From: Metaphire vulgaris
Lineage: Eukaryota > Annelida > Clitellata > Crassiclitellata > Megascolecidae
Assembly (NCBI GenBank): GCA_018105865.1
Contig: CM030872.1
Coordinates: forward strand, 6,257,016 to 6,321,015
Reading direction: 5' to 3'
DNA: 64,000 nt
This document shows positions 51,702-63,149 of the stretch, piece by piece. Both the position numbers and the translations under genes were made by a program. A model generated the notes under the pieces. The model worked only from the letters and a program-made list of their open reading frames with translations, searched no databases and was not told the DNA's origin. Every line of letters starts with the position of its first letter. Position 1 is the stretch's first letter.

Positions 51702-54590
51702 ATGTCGTCTACTGATGTAATTGTAAATAGAAATCCTATAAAATAAGAGGGTGATATTGATTTCTTACTGTCACTTGATTCAGTTCAGCCGATAGGTCCT
51801 TTCAAAGGAACAAACATTCTAGTGGGTGATAAGCTGAAGTGCTTAAAATTTCAAGACAACTGATATGAAGGACGACCATGCTTTGAATATAGTTTGACTG
51901 AAGACAAAGCCTACTGTTTCTACTGTCGTGTGTTCAAACCCACAGTCAATGGTAAGTAAGATGAAATTATCTATCCTTCAAATAATTTGATTGCCCTACA
52001 TGCCTTATATACTATTTGAAAATTGTGCTTTGTTATAGATTGACCATTAATCATTATTACGTGTGAGGGATGAGTATTTTACTGTTATACTGTGAACAGA
52101 TCGCTATGTACCATTCTACATAGACAGTAAAGACTGGAGAAGAGTGACCAGTAAAGATGGTAAACTGGCTAAACATAAAACCAGTGCAGCGCTCAGAGCA
52201 GCTCATGACAAGGACAAGACCATCGTCTTCTGTTGCTGTTCATCTGTCGACGGCATATGCAGACGAACAGAGGTGTTGTCAAGAACAAATTTGCGAGAAC
52301 AGAGCTGTCTTGTCAATAATTATTGACATTATACGGTTTTTGGCTCGTCAAAACATCAGTTTTTGCGGACATTGAGAAAATGATGGACTTCAAAATCGCG
52401 GTAATTTTCTAGAATTAGTTCATTTCATGGTACAGTACAATGAACCTTTAAAAAATGGATTGACAGTCACCCAAAGAACGTTTCTTGGCTAAGTCATGAT
52501 ATCCAAAACGAACTTTTGCACTTGCTCGCACTAGAGGTTGTAAATGTAATTTCAAGCGAGTGTCGAGGTCGACTGTTCAGCATAATGTGCGATGAAGTTA
52601 GCGATCGAGCAAATAATAAACTTTTGAGTGTTGTCATTCGTTATGTCATATATCATATGTCTTCAGAGTGTCGAGTCCAACACGGTGTGCCGCAAGGATC
52701 AGTCTTAGGCCCCTTGTTATTCATTCTGTATACAGCAGACGTCCATCGCGTCATCAAGGCTTTCGGTCTTACGCCACATAGTTATGCAGACGATGGACAG
52801 ATCTACTCGTCATGCTTACCCTCGGAAGTGGAGTGACTACGGATTCGTTTCACTGACTGTATAGCAGCTATTGTTATGTGGACGGAAGAGAATCGGCTCG
52901 CACTGAATCCGGCCAAGACTGAATTTTTGTGGATGAGCACCCCCAGGAGAAGGCATTTGCTAAGTCATGCCCCATTTGTGGTGGGAGATGCAGCCATTGC
53001 TCCCTCCGAGAGCTTACGTCTGCTGGGAGTGCTCCCTAGATGAGAATCCTTTGAAGCGCACGTTAACAATCTGATACGCTCCTGCCCCTACCAACTGCAG
53101 AGAGTGAGGTCAATTCGACGGTACCTGCCAGTGAGCGCGGCTGTTAAATTAGTGCGGGCCCTGGTACTGACACGAATTGATTATTGTAACGGTGTGCTTC
53201 TTGGACTTCCGGATACTAGACTGAACCGCATACAATCAGTGCTGAACCAGTCTGCACGAGTGATTTTCGGCTGTCGCTGGGGTGACCACGTCACTCCTCT
53301 CCTTAGAGATCGACTCCACTGGCTCCGTGTGCCACAGCGCATTGTCTACAAGCGCTGTTGGCTTACGTTTCGGGCTTTACACGATCCACTCTGTCCTAAT
53401 TATCTAACTGTACTTGTATGGAGATCGACTGTGATCGAGAGGAGATCGGTTCTTAGGTCCAGTCGGAGAGTGCAGTTGTTGGTCCCTTCCCCGTCCAAGA
53501 CCCCTAAGTTTGGGGAAAGATCATTCGCGGGGGGAATCCCGCCCTGTGGAACTCTCTTCCAGACAATGTGACTGGAGCAGTCTCAGCTGGACTTTTCACT
53601 AGAAATTTAAATACACATTTATTTAATATTGGATATGAACTGTGTTAAGCGCTTTTGTTGTAGGCCTTAGCCTTGTATACTGCGCTATATAAATTGTCAA
53701 TAAATAAATAAATATGTACTTGATTCAGGCGATGTAAGAAACTTTAATTGCAATAGTCCGTGTTGACAACACAACTGCTATTAATCTGTCTGATGTTATT
53801 GTGCAGCAGCTTAACAAACTGCATTTATCGCTTGATTGTGTTGTTGGACAATGTTTTGATGGAGCCAGCAATATGTCAGGCCAGTACGGTGGTGTGCAAG
53901 CTAGGCTGAAAGAGGTGTGCCCAAGACAGCCAGTTTATATCCACTGTTGGGCGCATGTGCTGAATTTAGTTTTACAAGACTCTGTAAAATGTGTTCAGTC
54001 TTGCAGCAGAACATTTGATTTATTACAGAAAATATATGTTGTGATTGAGGGTTCACCAAAACGGGATGCAGAATATCTGGCCTGTGTTTCTGACCTTCAT
54101 CTTGACGATGGTCCACAAATAATGCAGTCCCTCTCTGCTACTCGATGGTCTGCCAGATGCACAAATTTGCGTATTGTACGCAGGTGCCTACCTGCTATTG
54201 TCAATTATTTAGCAAGTCTGAGTGATCCTGACTCACGTGGATTGCTAAGAGCAATTTCAGAATGCGATTTCGTTTTTGGTATAGAATTTTTACATGAAGT
54301 CTTTATGCTTGCTAACACTACATCCTTGGCATTGCAGGCTAGTGACACAGATCTCGCTGCAGCTGCTGTGGCCGTTGACAGTTTTAAGCAGGCTGTAGCA
54401 GCTTTGAGGTGTGATGACGAATTCATTCACTTTTATAAATTAGCCTTATTACGGTGCTCAAAACTAGGAATAAGTCCAACACTGAAAGGCTGTGTTATGG
54501 ATAATTTTTTGACTAAATCATCAGATCAGATGCTGTTGCATCTAGCATGTGCGACTCTGAACGTTCCAAAATTTTGATAAAATTGGACTA
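51702..54590 (+). pseudogene. hAT transposase (ZMYM-like), copy 2, split by a LINE
   Basis: Starts near 51,702. A first exon carries a TTF-type zinc finger (EGRPCFEYSLTEDKAYCFYC, FKPTVNG before a GTAAGT donor). A second part starts near 52,100 (DRYVPFYIDSKDWRRVTSKD, GKLAKHKTSAALRAAHD). The catalytic region is present but broken: CDEVSDRANNKLLSVVIRYV just before the LINE insertion at about 52,645. It resumes after the LINE at about 53,716, with an open frame 53,801-54,577 containing CVVGQCFDGASNMSGQYGGV, VYIHCWAHVLNLVLQDSVK and QSLSATRWSARCTNLRIV. Stops and a base loss near 53,740 show decay. It is a close relative of the copy at 49,287. Confidence 0.8.
52646..53715 (+). pseudogene. CR1-like LINE inserted in hAT copy 2
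   Basis: 5' truncated within the RT: VQHGVPQGSVLGPLLFILYT, HSYADDGQIYSSC (catalytic YADD), ALNPAKTEFLWMSTP, then MRSIRRYLPVSAAVKLVRAL, TRIDYCNGVLLGLPDTRLNR and the C-terminal FGERSFAGGIPPCGTLF. The 3' end is GCGCTATATAAATTGTCAAT with an (AATA)n tail at about 53,695-53,713. TATGT stands at both borders, a likely target duplication. Stops at 52,835 and 53,040 show that it is inactive. Confidence 0.8.
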
Positions 54591-55072
54591 CTTCCTGCCA
54601 GTCTTGGACGCTGTTATTTCTTCAGTGTCCTCAAGATTTAATAGTGACTGCATGCACATTATTAAGCACAGGCGGGAGCAGGCTGGATGCTCTTTCCGAA
54701 TGTCCAGGACGTCTATGCCCACGCCCTGGCATCATCGTTCGCGGCATGGCGAGCTGGAACCACAGACCTCCTCGTCAGGTGGCACCTCCGGAGGCCGACC
54801 TCCAGATGAACGACGCCATAGCTCTGGCGAGAGGGGTTTTTTTGGGAGAGGGGAAGCATATAAGGATATGATTAAGAGAGAGAGATAAGACCGTGCATGC
54901 ATGTGATGACTTCTTTATTTGGCTTTCCGCAAACTCCGGGTAGATAGATAGGAAAAAATCCGGATTACCTTTCATTGATTCGTCAAGGTTTTTGGGCAGA
55001 TAATCCTCTTTCCCCGAAAAAGAAACAAATTCCCCCACATGTCAAGGTGGACAGAATAAACACTGAATAATG
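54591..55072. other. Intergenic with partial MITE
   Basis: The end of the hAT reading frame continues to about 54,660. Near 54,990-55,065 the sequence TTCCCCCACATGTCAAGGTG and GAATAAACACTG matches the right end of the MITE at 29,126-29,456; no left end was found. Confidence 0.45.
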
Positions 55073-57406
55073 TTATCCCACTATGTGTAATGTAGGTAAT
55101 TCAAAATGTGGATTGAACTTCCTGCCAACTGCATCTTCGTTGCGAACAGTGTTGTCCACCGGCAGAAATTGCGTACAAGGACCTAGTCGTAAGAACCCGT
55201 GAAGAACCTGTGCAATTCCAACCGAGAAACAATAAACAAGTAAAATTCTCAAAGAATCGAAGTACCGCATCAACAGAGACAGGCTCCTAGCTCTGCATGA
55301 ATTTGCTTACATGGTATCAGGTTATGTATGGACCATTACCACGTTTCCGGATCTGGTCGTTGTTTGTTACCTGCCGCAGTTGCAGGACTTGGTGGTATGG
55401 CTTTGTCAGTCAAACACAGTTTTATTGTCGTACGACACCACATTTAACGTAGGGGACTTCTACTTGTCCATCTTGTCCTTGCAGATGGATTGTTTTACGA
55501 CACGACCATGCTTCCCACTGGCTTTCATGCTACATGACAGAAAGTTTCAGTGGATGCACAACCAATTTTTCCAACAGGTCAGAAAACACTTATCTGGTTT
55601 GCGAAATGCTGTAATTGCAGTTGATGGAGAGGTCAGCATCTCCAAAGCGATAAGATACTGCACTAACTGTAAAATTGCCATGTGCGCCAATCACATCGTC
55701 CGCAATGTGGAGTACTGGCTAAAGAAGCATTCTGCATGTCCATCAGAAATTCCCATCTACAAGACCAATGTAAGAGAGCTAATTCAATGCCAAACCGAAG
55801 ATGCGAAGTCCAATTGAAAAGCACATGGAGTGCAGCTTTTGTAACATACTACAATGAGAACTTACATGAAAGAATCAAACTGGCGTACAATGGCTACCTG
55901 CGAAGCTTGCAACTAGACTGTGACATTGTTACCACTAACATGTCAGAGTCAATGAATGCCGCCCTGAAACGTTTACAGAGATGGATGGAAGTCAGTGCAG
56001 ACATGATGGTGTTCACATTGTACAAATTACAGCTGGCCAGTCATACAGACATCGTAAGAAGCATGAAGGGCCTTGGTCCTTTGAAATTTGTTGCAAGCCT
56101 CGAGAAGGGTAAAGAACGATTCGTGAAAGCAATGTCAACTTTTTGTCGCTTAAGCGACAACTATTGGGGTTATTTCAAATACATGTTTTTGATATAGGAA
56201 TTTCAAATCCTCCTAAGTATTTCGTTTTAGTATTTGCAATACAACAAACTAAAAGTAATTTGTATTTGTAATTGGAATACTTTCAACGTGTATTTTGTAT
56301 TTTAAAAAAATCTTAAAAATATGAATTTAAAAATTTTCCATACATTCTTATCGTTGTTAGTTACACATCACATCAGCAACTCAGCATGCTATAACGGAAC
56401 CACTGTTACCCGGCACCAAATTTAAAAGGTCCGTATAAATTTAGTAGAAGTTAAAACAGAAACACGCTAATTGAAGTCAATGTGGTTCGCATTTCGAATT
56501 TTCTAAAATACCGCGTATTGGAGCAAAACTTCACGTGCTTGAAATTGTGTTAAATCGTTTGATAAAATTTTGAAAAATTGTTAATAACCCTTGAAAAACG
56601 GACTAAATGAAGAACCGTTAAAATAAAAACGCTAAATAAACTGGGGTTTTGCAGTTGAAAACAGTCACAATTGGTATTAAATATTGTTTCTTTGTTACGT
56701 ACATTTATTGTAAACCAAAACAAACTACTGGAATGTATTTCAGTATTTGTATTTTAAATACTGCTGGAGAAATGTAACTTAGTATTTGTATTTCCTTATT
56801 GTTTTTAAAATACCTAAGAAAATTATTTCAACCCGCACTCTTAAACGATTGTGGTCGCAGTTATTTAATGGCATAGGCAACTAGGTCCCTTTTCTTGTTT
56901 CTATAGTGTACATATTGTGCCCTGACTGGTTTTTGCTTCACAACATGCAAGATACTCGCTGTTCACGACTTTGCTGCCAACACTGTTCATTATTTCGATT
57001 AGTTACAGACATCATTTCAACAATTGACACCCTGCCAAATGAGTCGCCTGCTCCTGAATTGATAGTGGACATGATACGTTCGTGGCTTGATAATCGTGAC
57101 ACTAACCAAGAACCAGTGTCACCCGTATGTAAGCTCCTCATTGATGATCTGCAGGTCTCTCATGTTTCTTGCCACAAGTTATTCAGAGTTGCAGATCCAG
57201 TTGGCATGGCTCACTCTGTTCAACTGTTTCCCAAGGAGACATGCACATGTCCGGTCAATTCTACTTGTTGTCATATTATGGCTGCAAAGAAGAGCATTGG
57301 TTTGGAAACTGCGCAGAGACGAACACTATGTCTGACGCAGTTGAGGAAAAACTCAAGGTTATACAGTAACTTATACTTGCACACCGACAAGAATGCCTAC
57401 ACTTAG
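55073..57406 (+). pseudogene. MULE (MuDR-type) transposase with SWIM zinc finger
   Basis: Open frame 55,311-55,817 holds VLLSYDTTFNVGDFYLSILS (first catalytic Asp), PLAFMLHDRKFQWMHNQFF and NAVIAVDGEVSISKAI (second Asp), then CANHIVRNVEYWLKKHS. A frameshift near 55,800 leads to 55,835-56,197 with FVTYYNENLHERIKLAYNGY and VTTNMSESMNAALKRLQRWM (the Glu-containing block). About 700 AT-rich bases later, 56,906-57,406 ends with LFPKETCTCPVNSTCCHIMA, a SWIM finger (CxCx(n)CxH), the usual C-terminal end of MULE transposases. Frame breaks make it a pseudogene; the ends of the element were not found. Confidence 0.75.
56198..56905. other. AT-rich spacer within the MULE
   Basis: TATTTGTATTT- and AATACTT-type words recur (56,215-56,300 and 56,730-56,820), in opposite senses, which suggests a small insertion with loosely inverted ends. 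I could not set its borders. Confidence 0.35.
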
Positions 57407-57639
57407 CCAATAGGTTTTCAAACTTTTATGAGCAACGAACCCGTTTGCCATGTCGTTGCTCTGTGCGAAACCCCAATGGTCTACAAGTCGATAGCTTCTA
57501 TGTGGCACAATGGCGGACCCCTTGGAACTTTTACGCCGACCGTTGGAAGTCCGCGGACAACAGTCTCAGAACCTGTTTCACGATGTGCATTGTCGTTCAT
57601 CAAATAATATGCTAATTCCTTATCCATAACCGAAAGTCA

Positions 57640-59035
57640 CGGATTCATTCATTCATTCATTCCTTGACAATTTCTATAGCGCTGTAACAAGGCTGAGGCC
57701 CACAACAAAAGCGCTTTAACATCTCAACTATAACCCAACCCTAAACAGATGCGTTTTTAATCTGCTGTGATGAAATGCTCGGGAGTATCAGCAGTGGTGG
57801 TCTCATCAGGAAGAGAGTTCCACAAGATAGGATTACCCCTAGTGTAAGATCTCTCTCGAACTCTGGCGGTCTTGGATGGGGAGGAACGTGAAGTTTAACG
57901 CCACGACTGAGGGAGCGAAGATCTCCTGTCATTACCCTATTGGGTCTCTTTACAAGAGAGGCAAGGTACACTTTGACAACACGGGTCATGCAGCGCTCTG
58001 TACATCAGCCAGCATCTTTTGAACACAATCCGCTCAGGGACTCGGAGCCAATGTAGACGATCCCTGAGAAGTGGTGTTCTACATGTTCGCAATAAGCGAC
58101 ATCCGAACACAACCTCACCTCAGTCAGAACAGACTGCAGCCGATCAAGTTTGCTAACCGGGAGGCCCAACAGGACACTATTGCAATAGTCGATCCTAGTT
58201 AGCACCTGCAACACCCGGACCAAGTGTACCACCTTACAGGCAGATATCGCCGGACTGATCGGATCCTTCTCAATTGAAAGTGACATCGCCTGATCACATC
58301 GCTTAGGGATAAGCTCGAATGAAAGAGTCCCATCAAAGAGTACCCCCAACAGCCGCAGATTGTGGGGAGGGGACAATGGTAACATCACCCATCGCGAACG
58401 GTTTGCTTTACTCACCAGCATCCTTCTGAGAGGGTGCTGACCCACAGGAACTCAGTTTTTCCCACGTTAGAGGGCCAGACGATTTTCTTCCGCCCACTTA
58501 GAGACAGCGACTAGACACTCAATGAACCGTTCCCAAGCGCCTCCACATCACCAGGAAGGCAGGGCGAAGTAAATCTGACTGTCATCAGCATAGCTATGGG
58601 GTGCCAGTCCAGAGGCCGCCAATAATTGATCTCAGATCAGCCGTGTACAGAATAAAAAGTAATGGACCAAGTACTGACCCTTCAGGAACTCCACAGCCAA
58701 CGTTCGCCCCATAGAGAGTTTCCCACCGCACATTACAGATTGCACTCTATCAGAGAGATAGCTGGCTATCCACCGCAAGGAGGAACCACACACTCGAACG
58801 CGATTTCTCAAGCCGGCGTATATAGATATCATGATCGACAGAATCAAATGCCGAACGAGGAGGTCAAGAAGACATAGGAGTGCAAGCCGTCCGCTCGACA
58901 CAATCGACGACAAGATCGTTGAAGATCTTAAGAATAGCAGATTCAGTCGAAATGCCCCGGCGATAGGCTGACTGATCGCGCGGCATGAGTCCGTTGGCAG
59001 TGATATGATCTGTCATAGGGCTATTCTTAATCGGT
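57640..59035 (-). pseudogene. CR1-like LINE, 3' half
   Basis: On the minus strand the RT starts near 59,035 with decayed motif A words. It passes through WIASYLSDRVQSVMCGGKLS and FLKGQYLVHYFLFCTRL (a damaged GVPQGSVLGPLLF block), then LGVLFDGTLSFE, LQVLTRIDYCNSVLLGLPVS and LDRLQSVL. Its 3' end is GCGCTATAGAAATTGTCAAG with a (GAAT)n tail at about 57,643-57,662. Stops and shifts are frequent. Confidence 0.75.
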
Positions 59036-59187
59036 TATTAATGTGAGTGCTTAACGTTTGTTTTCCAGGAAGAGATTGGATAAACAATCATGTAGAAAAA
59101 GAGCCCGCGTTGGCGACCTTTCATTTGCTGCAGCACCACTGCACCAGAGTACAACAGTGGTTTACACACAGGACAATGCATTTGTTA

Positions 59188-59190
<3 letters not shown>

Positions 59191-59235
<45 letters not shown>
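59191..59235. repeat. (CT)n microsatellite
   Basis: A pure CT run of about 44 bases between two dead transposons. Confidence 0.9.
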
Positions 59236-59237
<2 letters not shown>

Positions 59238-59384
59238 CGCTGCTTGCCTTGTTAATACGCATGAGGCTAGTCATGATTTCTTAACCAACATCCTATTGGC
59301 TGTCATTATCTGCATTAGCAAATTAATGTTACACTTTCGAAAAATGCGTTCCGGCACTTAAAGGTTAATCATCGCTATAACTTT

Positions 59385-59591
59385 GTTGACCCCACCACAG
59401 GGGTCCATACTCAGACAACTGAGCGACTGGGGTTCTGCAAAATGGCGGAATAAGAAACATCGCGGTACTGCGTGGCATCACCTCAAATCATATCTGGCAG
59501 AGTTCATGTGGTGCCGAAGACATGCAGATGCAGACCTATTCGCTTGTGCTTTGCAAGCAATAAGTGAGTACTGGCCACCTGCAACACAGTG
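59385..59591 (+). pseudogene. Merlin/ISXO2-like transposase C-terminus
   Basis: With one frame change near 59,430 it reads GVHTQTTER, then SAKWRNKKHRGTAWHHLKSY and LAEFMWCRRHADADLFACAL. The pattern HTQxIExxW...K...GT...LxSYLxEFMWR is the C-terminal end of ISXO2/IS1595-like (Merlin) transposases, including the region of the last catalytic acid (E in the first block). The rest of the protein is absent. Confidence 0.5.
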
Positions 59592-60401
59592 ACAGCATGA
59601 CATAAGCGCCACCTTATGCTACTAGGCCATTACCGATCTTTGCTCTGCGGAATGCACCGGAACAAACCGCAGAACTTTAGTCGGCTGAGGGATAAGCTGT
59701 TGGCTAATGACGGTCGGGCCAGACGCGTACAATGAACTGTGGAAGATTGTGGGGGGAGCGAGTGGTACGTGTACTTGAACGGCTCACACCGATAGCACAT
59801 TCAAGTTGGCTTTACTTGACCTATATTCTGAATGTCCGACCAATCAGGTGTGAGTTCAAAGCGCCAACATAGCGATAAATAGAGGATTGACCAGATAGAC
59901 CTGTGTTTGTGAACAGAAAACTTGAGAAAAGATGAATCAAATGAATAAAAACGAGCATGGCTTGATCATTTTGGATGAGGTTGCCGCCCATCCTATCCTA
60001 TGGGATAGCCGGGCGGAAAACTATAAAGAAAGTGATAAAAAGCCATCCATGCCACCTTGAACGGTCCTTTTCAGGGCCACAACTTCTTTTAAAGGAATTA
60101 CGACGGCAATAATTCTGCTTACATTCGAATGGTAGCTGATAACTGATAAGTACCGGATTTACAGACGATAACGTAATGTGGATAGAATAATGTAAGACAA
60201 TGTAAGGAAGACAAAGGAGAAATTCATGTAAGCAAGATAGAATTGCGTAAGGTATAATGATAAATTAAGGAACTATATGGACCAGACAAGAGTAAATATT
60301 AAAGAGTGGGAGATATAAAAGTTAATAGACGAAAGTGACATAGAGAGAAGAAGTAAAGACAGAACTGGTTAAATGCACTGGTATTGACACTCATGCTAGG
60401 T
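59592..60401. other. Intergenic, nothing recognised
   Basis: No exon, repeat end or RNA gene recognised. A purine-rich stretch at about 60,170-60,370 has no stable frame. Confidence 0.4.
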
Positions 60402-60824
60402 CAGTGATGGGCACAACTTTTTTATCCGAGGGCCACAAAAGTCTGTTTATATTTTATGGGCCGCATTTATAACATTTTTTCGGCATTTAGAATTAAATTT
60501 TTAAGTAGCTTCCAAAACGATTTTAATTAACATAGCGCATTGATACTGTACAGTTTAAGTAATCAGGCCTATTAATAAGCCAAAACTGTCAAGTCGAAGA
60601 AAAATTTACAATTAATAAAATTATTAAAAGCATCATTTCTATTGACGATCAAGTGCCAAAGTGTAAATCTAATTTGAATGCTGAATTTTCCATTAAGGTG
60701 TTGTCAAATGTTTCATATGTCTTAGAGGGCCGCACATTAATGTAGTATCTCCCGATGTCGGGGGCCGCACAAAAGGGCTTCGAGGGCCGCATGTGGCCCG
60801 CGGGCCGCACTTTGCCCATCCCTG
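60402..60824. mobile_element. Charlie-like hAT MITE
   Basis: Left end CAGTGATGGGCACAACTTTT, right end (inverted) CAGGGATGGGCAAAGTGCGG, perfect 8-bp duplication TGCTAGGT (60,394-60,401 and 60,825-60,832). GAGGGCCGCA and GGGCCACA words near the ends are as in Charlie-type hAT elements of other animals. A further GGGCCGC-rich fragment near 61,330-61,390 may be another copy. Confidence 0.88.
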
Positions 60825-61660
60825 TGCTAGGTTAATGACAGGACCACTGCGGTGAATAGACGTTATGTAAGGGCGCCACTCAGGGTTTTTGAACATACGG
60901 TTTCATGCGTGATAAGCCGTAGGCTAATGAATGATGGGCCACACGCACACATCGAACGCCTGGTGAGTGTGGAGGGGTCGAGTGGTACGCTTTCTTTCAC
61001 GAGACTTCGAAATTTCTATATGTGGCGTTCTTTCCAAAAAGTGAACGGTGCCTCGGCCTCTGACTCTCTGTTGCTCCGACCGACGACGAACGACACTTTT
61101 ATAAAACGACGCCGTTGATACAAGAAGTTAACGAATATGTTTGCATCATCTTCTAGTTCTTAAAATGAGCAGTATTGTCATTATTAATATTTGTTCCAAA
61201 ACTAACAACGAATTTTAAAATGTCTGAAAATAAAAGACACGGGAAGTAGTGTTTTTATATTACAGTTATTCAACACCTAAGCAGGACAATGATATATATA
61301 TATATAAAATTGCAAAAACCTGTGTAAAAGTGGGCCGCATTTACAAAATTTCCCGGGCCGTTTTGCCAGGCCAGTCCAACCCAACCCTGGCCGCTCATTT
61401 TCATTATCACTTCATCAGTCAACGTTAAGAGTTTGGTATTCTTCTATAGTAAAGAAGTGCAGGGGCGGACCTTAATAGTCACCTACATAATTATTATCAT
61501 TATTCACCTCATGTCTGTTAGATATAGTAGATAGGGATTGGCTGTAATGATATTCGCTGATTTCTTATGGGATGTTATCTCATAATAAAAGACTAAGTTC
61601 GGGGCAGCTGAGGGCTTTCCTCTGACTCGCAAGACATCAGACTTTGAGAATATTACACAG
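60825..61660. other. Intergenic with GGGCCGC-rich fragment and short (TA)n
   Basis: A short TA run at about 61,292-61,305 and a GTGGGCCGCATTTACAAAAT fragment near 61,330 are the only structured parts. No gene. Confidence 0.45.
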
Positions 61661-61699
61661 GGTCAGAGGATAGCACGGCGAACCGAGCAGTCAATTCCA

Positions 61700-62170
61700 T
61701 CATCACAAGACTCGTGTGAGCTGGTTTCCCAAGTAGTAGACAGGCCTAAACTCCCGTTTACTATACTTCTGTAGAAGGAAAGCCTTGTCTTACAAGTGAA
61801 ATATTTGAGGTTATGTATATATGATACACTTTTTGACATGTTGAACTCAAGAAATCTGTTTGTGCATGGATACAAGTCAGTTCTTAAATCATCAAATGAG
61901 CACTTTTGGTGCCCATTCCTTGCAGGCACTTTGAAACATCTTGCCGGATTGAAATTACAAGGTAGGCCGTTACATGAGAGTCCCAGAAAAACAAGTGTTC
62001 TTGGATTTATGGCAACGATCAATAGTGTTATTAGACTATACAATGACTTTGTTGCAAATGGAATTATCAAATATCTTGCGACATATCGCTCAAGTGAAGA
62101 TCACATTGAACCCCAGACGCATAATCAGTTCAATATTTTTTTATGGTTCAGAATATTTTCACCAAACTTT
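61700..62170 (+). pseudogene. P-element / THAP9-like transposase remnant
   Basis: The frame 61,796-62,203 reads LFDMLNSRNLFVHGYKSVLK, NEHFWCPFLAGTLKHLAGLK, SPRKTSVLGFMATINSVIRL and IIKYLATYRSSEDHIE. This follows the C-terminal half of P-element/THAP9 transposases (LFDxLNSRxxxxxGxKxPL, RKTxxLGFxxxIxSxxxL, YLxTYKLSQDHxE). After DHIE the frame shifts; the remaining FFG-type block is represented only by FYGSEYFHQT in another frame. The THAP finger and the first acidic catalytic residues are not seen. Confidence 0.7.
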
Positions 62171-62254
62171 AGGAGTTTGTCACATATATGTTTACCTTTC
62201 TAGAAAACATATTGAAGTTAAGAGTCGAGTAAAACTGGAGAGGTATCGTATTGA

Positions 62255-63000
62255 AAATTGTTGGGGTCCTTCAGACCCCCAGAGCTTTTTTATTGTAAAT
62301 TTTTAAATTCTGTTTATATTTTATGTTTTCTTTTATTTATAACATGTATTTCGATTATATTCAGAGTAAGACATGTCTGGTAGACCTACCTGAAACAATT
62401 TATTATCTAAAACCAGTTAAATTAAACTTTATTAGAGAAAGATTCTAGTACAGATGAAAGTGACTTTAGCGATCCAGAAACGAACTCAGGTGAAGATCAA
62501 GATCATGTATCTGAAGTTTCTGATATACCGGACACTGAAACTGCAAGTGATTCTGAAGTGGAGAATGTTTGAATTCCTAATAGACAAGAATCTGACAGAA
62601 GAGGAGCATTATGAGGTCGTTGAAACAATATAAGAGACAGAGCGAGGCAGAGGTTGTGGAAGAGGCAGAGGCCGTGGAAGAGGTAGAGGTCGAATAGAGA
62701 GAGACAGTGGCATAGCCACCAATGCTCTAGGAGATGATGAAAATGATACTTTACTTGGTAAAGATGGCACTGTGAGGATAAAGACACAGCCAGCTCAGGG
62801 AAGAAGAGGTGGACAGACTATTGTAAGGCAGGCTGCCGTGATTACAGCAGAAGCTCGATGTTCCAGTATTACTGAAGCCTTTCGACTTTTTCTTAGTCAA
62901 TTGTTATTCAAGTTGTCCAAGAAACCAATCGAGAAGGTGACAAGAGCATTTATGAGTGGAATCTTCATCCTGCTATATGGAATGCATTCCCATTGGTCTA
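62255..63000 (+). pseudogene. Possible piggyBac-like or other transposase N-terminus
   Basis: TTGGGGTCCTTCAGACCCCC at 62,264 is a short hairpin like those inside piggyBac ends. From 62,432 the + strand gives an acidic stretch (DSSTDESDFSDPETNSGEDQ), then, after frame changes, a GRGRGRG-type basic part (about 62,640-62,700) and SITEAFRLFLSQLLFKLSKK. Acidic plus GRGRG N-termini occur in piggyBac transposases, but no catalytic motif is present; the call is a guess. Confidence 0.25.
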
Positions 63001-63034
63001 TGAGATGAAGGAGGATTAAAGAAATTTTTATGTA

Positions 63035-63115
63035 TGGGTTGGGTTGGGTCAAGTAACCCAGCTGTTTCCATGGGTTGGGTTGGGTTTGAAAATTGGTGGG
63101 TTGGGTTTTAAAAAA
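63035..63115. repeat. GGGTTGGGTT-rich repeat
   Basis: Repeated GGGTTGGGTT words followed by GGACCCATGTCC. The same pairing occurs at about 7,075-7,105, and an inverted version at about 29,935-29,975, so this is a dispersed repeat end. Confidence 0.55.
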
Positions 63116-63149
63116 TGGACCCATGTCCATGTCTGGGATGACATCTTAA

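Noticed and set aside
59047..59361. Open frame with a run of Ser-Leu
   Set aside because: Reads through the (CT)n repeat at 59,191-59,235.
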